This document shows, piece by piece, positions 1 through 9,740 of a stretch of 64,000 nt of DNA; the first letter of the stretch is position 1, and each line of letters begins with the position of its first letter. The stretch lies in NCBI GenBank assembly GCA_000499405.2, contig HG738138.1, positions 5,136,193-5,200,192 on the forward strand. The letters run 5' to 3'. The stretch comes from Onchocerca volvulus (lineage: Eukaryota > Nematoda > Chromadorea > Rhabditida > Onchocercidae). The notes beneath the pieces are model-generated. The model was not told the origin of the DNA and did no database searches. It was given only the letters and a program-made list of their open reading frames with translations. Made by a program: the position numbers and the translations under genes.

Positions 1-576
1 ATATAGATAATTCAATTTTTGAATTTCGGGAATTGCTTGCGAATGAACAGCAGCGTTGAAACTACTCCAAAATTGTCGCCATTGTCTGGGATCTCCACTA
101 AAAGTGGGTAACGGTAACTGAGGAAGATTGACTGCTGGATGAGGCATGGGTCTTGGTAGTTCCTTAGGTTGGAATAGTTCCTGTGACAATCGCATTAGTT
201 CATGGTCAGCTTCGTTTCGATACATTGTTAATGTAATAATCGCTTCTTTTCCTTCATGGAGTATTCTGAATAATCCATTGTCACCTTTTGTGATTTCTTC
301 ATACTTCTCTTCGTCATCTTTCTTTTTTGTTGCGGTCGTAGATTTTTGAATATAATTGAACCACTTCTCATTTGCTGATTCCAACGTTTGGATGCACAGT
401 TGAAATCTTTGAATTTTGTCTTCAATTATTCGTCTCTTTACTTCGTAGAATTCTTGTCGCTGTTCCGTTGTCAAGTCTTTATCTGGATGCGTGAATTGTA
501 TTGTTTTTATTTCCGTGAGAAGATTTTCCAGCCTTTCCTTGGTTGGTTCAATACTTGCGATGATATTTGTGGCCAT
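1..576 (-). CDS. BEL/Pao retrotransposon gag-like protein, N-terminal part, cut by the window edge
   Basis: An uninterrupted 192-codon frame runs from an ATG at 574-576 to the left edge, so the C-terminal part is outside the window. The N-terminal half is charged and helical-looking (residues about 1-125). Residues about 155-192 contain LPQLPLPTFSGDPRQWRQFW followed by SSFNAAVHS and then KLNYL. This is the hallmark of the DUF1759-type gag region of BEL/Pao LTR retrotransposons, which coat the element RNA before reverse transcription. The start lies only about 20 bases after a primer-binding-site-like sequence. No frameshift or stop is seen in the visible part, so this copy may be fairly young. 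The protease, reverse transcriptase and integrase cannot be judged from here. The family call is from recognition; the lack of breaks is seen directly. Confidence 0.85.
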   Translation of the reverse strand, partial: MATNIIASIEPTKERLENLLTEIKTIQFTHPDKDLTTEQRQEFYEVKRRIIEDKIQRFQLCIQTLESANEKWFNYIQKSTTATKKKDDEEKYEEITKGDNGLFRILHEGKEAIITLTMYRNEADHELMRLSQELFQPKELPRPMPHPAVNLPQLPLPTFSGDPRQWRQFWSSFNAAVHSQAIPEIQKLNYLY

Positions 577-578
577 TC

Positions 579-596
579 ACCTCACCTCGGGCACCA
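579..596 (-). other. Primer-binding site of the BEL/Pao element
   Basis: On the minus strand the sequence TGGTGCCCGAGGTGAGG lies between the LTR and the gag start. LTR-retroelement primer-binding sites begin with TGG, the complement of the tRNA CCA end, and sit directly after the 5' LTR. Position and sequence fit; the priming tRNA was not identified. Confidence 0.5.
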
Positions 597-860
597 AACT
601 TTATTTGTAGTGGAAATTTTTCTGTATGTCGGTGAGTAATGTCCGATAATAGTTAATATCACCGTGTGTTGTCTAGGGGGTTGTGTTGTATTGTGTTTGG
701 TCGTGTTGGCGTGGCGTTGAATTGAATTGATTGGATGACATCAAACTTGGGTAATTAAACCTTTATTTAAAGAAATAATACGCGCTAGACATATTATAAC
801 TTGATGACGATAATATAACAAGAAAAAACACATAAGAAGAACGATGGACCAAAATTTACA
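597..860 (-). mobile_element. Probable 5' LTR of the BEL/Pao element, outer end uncertain
   Basis: Reading the minus strand, this is the sequence directly upstream of the primer-binding site and must hold the 5' LTR if the gag call is right. The likely inner end is a ...TACA motif at about 606-609. The outer end cannot be fixed because the partner LTR is outside the window; a TGTAAATT motif near 852-859 is one possible start. The region has GT-rich runs (about 661-715) unlike the AT-rich flank. Confidence 0.4.
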
Positions 861-890
861 AGAAAACTATAGGATTAATTTGAAATTTAC

Positions 891-3660
891 AACCCGCGTT
901 AAAAATGTTGAAATTTTGCCAAAACAGTTATAAACAGTTATACATTACAGTAATAACTGATCGTTATGCAATACAACTGTCTCGTTCCAGTATGAGCAAG
1001 ACAGTTGCTTACAAAGTTATGCCAAGAAGATAGGAAAGGAAAGGAGAGTCTAGAAGCGAATTTTGAATTTAGATATATACATTTATAAATGATGAATAAT
1101 AAAAAACAAAGTTTGGGTTCAAGTATTTCGGGATTCTCGACATACTCTGCGAAACCACTTTGCATATTACAATAGCATATTCGGAAATTTTCGTTAAAAT
1201 AAGCGCCATCGAATGCATAAATTTAGAGCTTGCTGATAGGATAAAAAAATATGGCCGTGCATGAGTTATGCAAACATTCTTCTCAGTAACATTTTTTACA
1301 CTCAATATTTTCACTTATGAAAAAATATCAGAATTCTGAAAATCAAAATATCTTTGAAAAATTCAAAATATCATCGGTAGTTAAATTAGAATTTCATGAC
1401 TCTGTGTTATTAGTTTTTTTTTTTCAAACATTCAATGTATTTATTTCAGTAGTCAATTATTAATTTACCTAAGTAGTTTATTAATGATATTTTTGTCGAT
1501 GAGAAGTTCCATGGCATTTTTTAAATAATTTGTTTAGTTCTTCTTTAAGGAAAATAATTGGTAAATGGTAGTACTTTATTTTGGTATTGACTTTTATAGA
1601 ACATTTAGATAACTATTATTTTAAACGTTCACAGAATAACTTTTATATCGAGTTACAATCATTCTAAATGGAAAAAAGCAAAACCGAATCGTTAGGGTCT
1701 CATGCAACTGCCTAGTCAATATTTCTTATATAAAAAAAAAAAAAAAAAAAGAATTTTTTCCTTTTCAAATTAAAATGGAATTCAATATTCGAAAAAAAAA
1801 GCAAACCATAATCAAATAATAGGAATTCTCTGCCATTGCTGGTTGACAATATAAAATGTTTTTAGATGGGATGGACATTGCATATTTTTATAAATCTCTA
1901 TTGCAGATAAAGAAATCACATTAAAATAAAACAAATTAAATTAAACTATAATTTGTAATATGGTTTTTATTTACTCACTAATTCATTATATCAAAGTAGT
2001 TCACAACGTTTTCCTCTTCAATTTATTGAATTGACTTAATTTTATGATAATCATGAAGGGCCTACCTGTTAACCTGAAATTAAAATTAGAAAATCGATAG
2101 AACATTGCAAATGACGTTAATTTATTACAACAAAAATTTGATATGATTTTGAAGATTTACTTAGTCATTATGATGAAAAATGTTATTGCAACGGGAGAAA
2201 TGTGCTGTAGACGGAAAAGGTATTTCCGATTAAAATCCGATACACCTATTAATGTAATATAATCCGATACATTTATTAATTAATCCATATTTTTTTGAAT
2301 AGTAGGTACTATTATTAATAAATACTAAGACGGGAAGTTATTTATTTATTAAATTCATAATGTAATCCGATGAGATTAATTGGAATTTAAGAATAGGTCA
2401 AAACATCTCGTGAAATTAGCTGAGATTCTGAATATGTTTTCTAATTTCAAGCCGAACTTGCCCATAAAATTAATGAGAAACAATTAAGTAAATATTGACA
2501 TATGTCTCCAAGTTGATCGGATTTAAACTTTATTATAACTTATATGTATGAGTTGATAATCAATAATCGTATCAGAAAATCAACAAGCAGTGTGCGGCAT
2601 TTTACATTTTGCATATGGAAATATGCTTTAGATATAATTTGTTGTTTCTGAAATAAATAGAATTTGATGAAAATCATTGTTTACGGACTTTAGAACTTCT
2701 GGCATTTTCTGAACAATCTCAAATAACAATGCTTTTTATTAGCTTTATCAATACTTTAATAATCAACTATCTGACCAAATGGTGAAGATCTATTTCAACA
2801 CTTCATGTAACTTAGCCATGATAAGTAACATTAAATCTTCTCGAATTTTATCTCTTCTCACTTTTCCAAAATTTAATTGATAATTTTTGTTAGATATTTT
2901 CTCGCGAATTTTTTTTAGAACAATTTGGCTTTTTCTTCCATTCTGCTTTGATCACCTTTTGCACGCACTGTAAATTTCGATAATTGTTGATTGAATGACA
3001 GCTTACTATTAGTTTTGATTGTTTCAGTAAACAGATTTCTATCTTCGCAAATTCATATATAATCTCTCAAATTTGATTCAAATTTAAATCATATCTAAAA
3101 TATTCATTTTTCTCATTCAATTATGCAATTTTAGTTGGGATAATAATTCATGATCTAAATTATTTTTCAAAATTAATGAGAGGTTCTTGAAGATAATTGT
3201 AGAATTTCATTTTCTATTTTGATTTATGAAAGGCAAACGAAGAAATCATTTTATGAGGGTATTGGTGTAATAATTATCATCGATAAAAGAAAACATTCTA
3301 TGTCACTTAGTTTTTGCGTTTTGTGTAATTTCGTCGCTGGAAGGAAAAGTCATAATCGTATGATCAAATCCTCCATAAATCTCTTTTGAAAACTTTTAGA
3401 TGTTGAGAACGATGAAATATGCCTCGATAATCGCCTATGAAAGTTTTCATGTTTGTTTTATTCGATGAGCAAGGAAATGTCGCATCTAGCACCGTAATAA
3501 AAGGTTAAAACTGATTTAAGAAAATTTTTAGAATAGAAATTTTCACCGATATCACTTTTGTGTCAGCTACTTGAACGATATTTCTTGAAGTTGCAAAAGT
3601 AACTTTAAATGACATTTATTTTAATAAATTTATACTTGAGAGATTTTGAGAAATTTTTGT
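891..3660. other. AT-rich intergenic stretch, no gene recognised
   Basis: This stretch between the retroelement and the ethanolamine kinase 3' side has many stops in all frames and several A or T homopolymers (for example near 1731-1750). I see no RNA gene, no conserved protein motif and no inverted terminal repeats. Short open frames on the minus strand at 938-1314 have no recognisable domain and no coding-like composition. Confidence 0.5.
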
Positions 3661-3670
3661 CATGTTGCAG

Positions 3671-4049
3671 CTTGTAATGATAAATGTTCACGCTGTTGGA
3701 CGACTTAAAGTGATTTATGAGTGTTCATTGTCACGACCGATTGAACTAATGCAAGCGGCTGTTCGCTTTGATCTCAATACTTTGAAGCATGAAATTATTA
3801 AAAGCATCAAAATGCTAATACGAAATACAGCATTTGCTGAGATTTCCATTTGCTATAGTTAATCTAACAATTTTTACTCTCCGTTGGAACTTATGCTTTC
3901 AAAATTTAACCTTCGAATGTTGTCACCATCAGATAGTACGGTGTGAGAGTGAGGGAATTAAGGAAGTCATTGTTAACTTGTTTCCGGACTATTTCCGGAT
4001 TTTTCGAACTATGTTTGCACTATCATCAAAAAGAATGTTGATTAAATGA
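3671..4049 (+). CDS. Possible two-exon hypothetical coding fragment
   Basis: I do not recognise the product. A GTTGCAG acceptor at 3664-3670 precedes an open segment, 3671-3857, with unusually protein-like composition (contains RPIELMQAAVRFDLNTLKHE). A GT at 3858 and an AG at 3935-3936 bound a 79-base AT-rich candidate intron. Joined at phase 1, the second exon 3937-4049 reads RCESEGIKEVIVNLFPDY and ends with TGA. No upstream start exon could be assigned, so it could be the 3' end of a gene, a relic, or chance. It lies on the strand opposite the neighbouring ethanolamine kinase, 3' to it. Confidence 0.25.
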
Positions 4050-4210
4050 TTGTAAAAGCTTTAATGAATTGTAATTCCAGTAGTTTGTCGATAACTCGAA
4101 ACACTGTTTTCATTATATTTCTTCATCTGCCATATGATTCCTTCACATGCCACAGAATCCGACTTAGTTTTGAAAATTTGGTGGTTTCCAGAGATATAAC
4201 TTTGAAGAAT

Positions 4211-4302
4211 TAATGCAAATTAATTTAGTTTGCAATGCAAATTAATTTAGTTGCAATGCAAATTAATTTAGTTTGCAATGCAAATTGATTTAGTTTGCAA
4301 TG
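4211..4302. repeat. Four-copy tandem repeat, about 23-base unit
   Basis: Four near-identical copies of a unit TGCAAATTAATTTAGTTTGCAA lie head to tail; one copy has lost two bases and the last has a single change. The unit ends are themselves partly complementary (TTGCA/TGCAA). It lies about 300 bases beyond the 3' end of the ethanolamine kinase. Confidence 0.9.
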
Positions 4303-4497
4303 TTGTTAAGATCTATTTCACACTTCAAACGCTATAACTTTACGATTCTGGTCATTGGAAATTTTTGCGAGTTAAACAGTAAGCAAAGGAAAAAGAATAT
4401 TTATTGGGGTGAAATTTATATGAAACAAGTTCATTTAGCAATTAGTAGAATTTGATGGTCAAAAATTTTTGGATGAAATCCAAGTAAAAAATAATGC

Positions 4498-4503
4498 TTT
4501 ATT
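4498..4503 (-). terminator. Candidate poly(A) signal for the ethanolamine kinase gene
   Basis: AATAAA on the minus strand, about 110 bases after the last candidate stop codon of the kinase gene. A second AATAAA lies at 4400-4405. Confidence 0.4.
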
Positions 4504-4611
4504 AACGAAAAAAAAAAAGAAAAAAAACAATGCTTCAGAATTATCACTTTCAATCACATTTAAGCATGCATTTCTGAAAGAGTTCGTATCTCTGAATTGC
4601 GTATCTAAAAA

Positions 4612-7565
4612 TTATACTGAAATTACAACAAGCTTGCAAACAATAAATTGCATTTTCCTCGAAAGTCGACGGTTTCTCCGATGGTTGCTACAATTTATTA
4701 TAGCTTCCAACTCTTGAAGTTCGCTATATGATAAATAAAAAAGAATTACGATTTAGTTTACAAAACTTACTTTAAATAGTCAAAATCAATAGTTGAGATT
4801 TGGGATTGTACCAAGGCCCAAAGAGCCCAAAAGAAATGAGCAGCCTGAAACATTTCGTCAAATTACTTCCCAGAAAACCCATTCATTTTCGTTTCTTAAA
4901 AAAGATTATTATTATTTTATGAATAAAACATAAGATCAAGATTTACTGCTTCGAAGGCATTGTTTCCATTCAGAAGGGTATCAATTTCATCGTTTGTAGG
5001 CTTCCTTTCTAAATAAAATGTCAAGTATTTTGTTATCCATTCACGTTTATACTTCTTATCAGGGCATCGAGAATAATTGAAATCCTCCACACCTTTAAAT
5101 TAAAAACTTTCCAAATCGTTGTTTCATTGGCATCAAAATCAAGCATCCTTGTCATTTCATGCCACAAATTCTTAATATTGTGCATTTATGCAAAATATTG
5201 TTTATTACGCTTCATTTTTTCGAAGTATTCTAATCAAATATTTCTAAAGTATGGGAATAATAATGATAATAATAGTAATAATTCTTCTGGGGTACATGTC
5301 CAGTTAGAATAATTTCAGATACTTTTGGAAGCGCACTCATGTGTTTCCTTCGTCAGCTAATTGAGCCGGTTGTTGCTTTTTTCACCATTTGATTGATTCC
5401 AAGCAATTTATGAAAATAGGATCATAAACTGACCAGCATATTCGCAAAAATGATTAGCTATATCGAAATCTTGATAATTGTAATCAGCATACTCGTAGTC
5501 AATAAAACTTATTGAGCCTGAAGTGGAGAAAGAATTGTAAAATAGTTTGAAAAATGGCATAATTTATACATCGTGATCAAAAAAAAAAAAAAAAAGAAAT
5601 AAAATTAATTCACTTTTTAAGAAAATAACAAGTTTGTTAGAAAAGACTCGAAACGATATCGAACTTGTTTTTATCTAGCTTCAAAGAAATATTCTTAAAT
5701 CTTCAACCAGAAAAACTTAGTTGTTGGAACAAAGCAATTATTGCTTGTTACTTCAAATAAAATTTATTAAGCTGAGCATGGTATGCTAAATTTGATTAAA
5801 AAATTTAACAAAAAATCTAAATTTAACCAAGAAAATTAAAAAATTGGACCTGTTTTGTCATCATGGATAATGTTATGGATTAGGAGATCATTATGGCAAA
5901 AAACAACTTTGGATTGCCGTTGTTGAATAACCTCCTTTAGATGGTGCAAGTCATGCAAAAAGAAAATCTCTCGTTGTTTGAAGAATTCATCGTATCTCTC
6001 TTGTTTTTGCTTATCCTGAAAAAAAGAAAATGCGAAGGAAGAGAGTAAAAATGAAGAAAGTTGCTTAATTTTCATTCTTAATTAATTAGTCAAGTAATCA
6101 AGTACTGAAAATAATTACAGAATAACCTCATATTGATCCGAGAAATTTGCCAAAAACTGTTTCATTTTGATAAATAATATTGGTTTTGTTTCATCTCCAG
6201 TATCCGGTCTTAATTTGTGGAATCTTGAAAGCGATTTACAAGTATTCCTGAAAATATCATTATTATAAAAAATTTATATAGTTTTTGATTTTAGGAGGAA
6301 AACATCATCGTGAATAGGAGAGGATCACTGTCAGGACAGATCTGATAGTATTTGGTTGCGCTCAGCGCAATTCTCCTATATTTTAAGAAAAATATGAAAT
6401 TTAAAATCTTGAATTAATTATTGTCTTTCTTTTTAATTTTCCATCCGGCATTGTCTGAGACAGTGTGGAAAATTCGAATAAAGTTCTGCAGTTGGAGTTG
6501 ATAGCTCAAATTTTATCTTTTCAAGTCTTCAATAGCTGTTCAAACAAAAATGAATTCAAAATGAATGCAATCGGCTTGTAGATTTAAGTTAAATTTAACT
6601 GTTAATTTGATGAACAAATGAAGACTTGATATCTATTTTCCATACCAACATAACTATTAAATGTTACTGAATGCAGAATGAGAAGTTAAGTAAAAACATA
6701 CGTAACAATAGTCTCGTCCCGTAAATTGTCAATAGCAACTGTATTTCCAGGAAGAAATCCACTTACGATCCCGCCGGAGAATCTCGCATACAATTTGGCG
6801 GCACATCCATGCGACGCCAAATATAGCCAATTGTTCAATTCTTTATTCCTTTAATCAAATTTCTGATAGTTAAAAAGTCTTATTCAAGGTCACATAGTTG
6901 AGTTCCAAATTGTATATTTGATGATAATAGGCACAAATGTACTATAAATGTTATGAAAGAGCTCAGGATATATTTCCAAAAATTTAGTTCGTAAAAAAAA
7001 AAAGGCATTTAAATTGTCTAAATCGCAATCAGTAGGTTGACTTCATTGATTAATTTGACATCTAAAAGCGAAACAATTCGCATCTAACCATACACTTATA
7101 AGTAAAATTACATCATTATCAAAAACCGCGATGCAAGATGAATGAACAGTCCTAGTTATAATGATATTATTTCTCCTAACATTCGAAATACTAATTGAGG
7201 ATTTGAGCTTTAATACCTGTCGATAATTTTATCCGTATTATTTCCGTAAATTCGGAACAGTAATCGCTCTTTTTGTGTGGTACCATTTGATGGAGTGTAC
7301 GTTGCGCACATAATTTTATTCGTTATTCCAACCGTAAAAGTCTGAATTTATATTTGTAACTTATTATATTATTCAAATAAACTTTCAGAAACTTGTTTAG
7401 AAATTCAAAACTTTGTAAGTAAGTACTAACTTTGAAAGTAATCAGTTCGAGTTTCCATGATGGTTTGATTTCTTTTAATATAAGCAGTGCCCCTTCTTCA
7501 GTGGCTTCATCGTCAGTCAGTGGTAGTTTTATGTTTATAGTTAAAATATCATTTTCGGCTGGCAT
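4612..7565 (-). CDS. Ethanolamine kinase (choline/ethanolamine kinase family)
   Basis: The enzyme phosphorylates ethanolamine with ATP, the first step of the CDP-ethanolamine route to phosphatidylethanolamine, in the cytosol. Minus-strand exons are 7565-7431, 7341-7217, 6848-6702, 6247-6127, 6015-5850, 5517-5434, 5092-4947, 4844-4771 and a final exon near 4723-4612; all phases fit. Visible features: FTVGITNK near residue 48, ERLLFRIYGNNTDKIIDR (about 70-87), the catalytic motif CHNDLLIHN (H217, D219, N224) and the metal-binding FIDYEYADYNY (D238). ANHFCEYAG and HFFWALWALVQ follow. The first eight exons give 332 residues, the usual family length. The HNDLL(I/V)HN form and overall pattern favour ethanolamine over choline kinase. 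The C-terminus is uncertain: reading through the last donor stops after FDYLK (TAA at 4767-4769), and the last exon has two possible acceptors. Confidence 0.9.
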
Positions 7566-7586
7566 TGTGCTGTAATTAAAATAAAT
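7566..7586 (-). promoter_or_regulatory. Splice acceptor at the ethanolamine kinase start, probable trans-splice site
   Basis: On the minus strand ATTTTAATTACAG is followed by CACA and then the ATG at 7565. A pyrimidine-rich acceptor four bases before a start codon is typical of nematode spliced-leader addition. It argues for this ATG over an upstream in-frame one at 7616, which would lie within the outron. Confidence 0.6.
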
Positions 7587-9059
7587 TAGAAAACAAATAT
7601 GATGATGGCCCTTCAACAGAAACGAATTTAATCAACAGTATTCAAAAAATGTGGAATTCTCAGCTGAAATAACATCGATAGGCATTGTATGATATAAGTG
7701 ATCTTAAATTTGACGCGGCAATAACTTTGATGAATCATTAACGGAATTTGGAATTAAGTAAAAAAAAAATTTCATTTGCAGTTTCAAACTTTTGAGATGA
7801 AATATTAATAATTTGTTAGTATAAAAACTAACAAATTACATTAATAAGTTGCTATTTTGCTAGCTAAATCATTAAGTCGGTATCAAGGAAATTTTTGCGC
7901 AAAAACATTAAGTTATTTGCATTCTAAAAAATAAAGTTTATCAAGTTGTACTTTAAAGTTCCATAATTTCGAAGCAAACACAACAAAGCAATAATTTTAA
8001 AAATCTGGAGACATTTTGATGAAGAAAGAACTCAGGAGCATAATTTTGGATCACTTCAATATTTTTTGGATTTTTTCTTTTTTGTTGCTAGGATAAAACG
8101 GATATTCTTATCGAAAATTTATTTGATGAATAGTATCCAATAACTTCCTTTAGCATTCGTAGAGATAATATATCTTTCATTTAAGCGTTTCACATGTCAT
8201 CATTTAGTTACATTTTCACATTCCTGCGGTAATGGTTTACAACATATAGATGTGAAGAAAAAAAAAAAAAAAAAACTCTTCATATTACCATATTACAACA
8301 TAAGAGATTATAGATTTGATGAAATTTAATATTTAAATCGATACATACTTCTTTTTAACACTCTCATCGGGAATTGCATCTCATCAAAATCTACAATTTA
8401 ATCAATCCTTACGAACTATGGAAATGTTTACCATTGGATAAGTACTCAGTTATCGTGTTTTGATGAAATAGATGAATCAGATGACGGATTGCAGAGTAAA
8501 TTTGCACTTTGGCAATATTTTCGAAATATAATGCTATCAGACTTACTACCAGAAGTTTGATGAAGTTGGAAAACATGATCAGCTAAGAGATTGTTAATTT
8601 CCGAAAAAACTGTGAAGGTCTGGGAAGAGGGGGTTTTGTATGCATCGGGATGAAAATTAAACTAAATTATTGAAGTTAATCAAATCAATAAATTGAAATG
8701 AAATTATCAAGTTTAAATGAAATTGAGCTGAAATAAATGTTTTGTAAAACAGATACAAATGTCTAGGCAAGTTTTTTTTTCCTTTTTTTTGCAGCTGATA
8801 ATTGGATTTTTTTTCTAGCCAAATTCGATAATATTTTATGAACACATTTGTCGGTTACATTTATTATGGTTGTGCCAAACATGGCAAAGTTTCGAAGAGA
8901 AAGAAAAAAGATTAAAAGATGATAGATTCATAAGTGAGAGAATTATCTGGAATGAAGTGATTAACTATGCCACCAGTAATCAGCGATTTGAATGGCTTAT
9001 CAAAAGGTGAGTTGCACTCAAAAAATGGAAGATAAGATAAGGATAGTGCTGCGAGATGA

Positions 9060-9740
9060 GCTTGCCCTGATCATGGATAAGACTTCAGGATAGTGAATGC
9101 TGCAGTACTGCATGCTCAAATCTCTTCATCCTCATCTAATCAGTTCAAAAGCCTAGCATCAGCATATCGGACGAAGCAGTACTGCAACGATGGTATGCAT
9201 GACGGAATGGATGGTTGCAATAACTTCCCTGAAGGAGGGATGGATCGTAAGCCGACAAGTCTGTGTCACTCTGCGCGCACATTTATATTCAGTGCTTTCT
9301 CTCAAATATCGCAGGTTGCAGCAATAGCAATAACCAATATGATATGTCATCCAATCGACAAAGGCCTAGCGAGACCATCGAATGATGATGACAAATACTA
9401 CTAGACTTGCAGCAGAAAGATGCATGCCATGCATGGATGGATAAAGTTGCCATTCGGCCGTTTGTTTCTGGCCTCTAAGCCCCATCAACGTTTCCATCAA
9501 AAGCCTCCTCCTGCCTTCATGCATGCAGTCCCTCTGATGTCCCACTCTTCTTCGTCCTCCTCAAAACCTCTCCATAAGTCCTTCTTGTTGCCGGAGCGAT
9601 ATATTCAACAAACATCAATTCAGCATGCAATCATCCATTCAATGCATTCAAACAGCAGTGCACTTCGAACAATCCCTGCATGACCCACTTTTTCATCCCA
9701 TATCCTCAGCTTTTTTCCCATATTCTAGGGCTGTTGGCTC
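9060..9740 (+). other. GC-rich island with two same-frame ORFs divided by one stop
   Basis: This segment is visibly richer in G and C than everything around it. One plus-strand frame is open from an ATG at 9093 to a TAG at 9402-9404, then open again from an ATG at 9420 to a TGA at 9681-9683. The two parts give 103 and 87 codons. The product would be Ser-, His- and Met-rich (runs of SSSSS twice) with no known domain. ATGCATGC-type palindromes recur (9421-9440, 9521-9526). It could be a promoter or enhancer block, a non-coding exon, or a decaying or read-through gene. I favour regulatory DNA, without proof. Confidence 0.35.

Noticed and set aside
7563..7616. Upstream in-frame ATG at 7616 as the ethanolamine kinase start
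   Set aside because: The acceptor at 7570 lies between it and the 7565 ATG, and the extra residues do not resemble the family.
9159..9350. Minus-strand 63-codon frame in the GC-rich island
   Set aside because: It is opposite the longer plus-strand frame and lacks any supporting signal.
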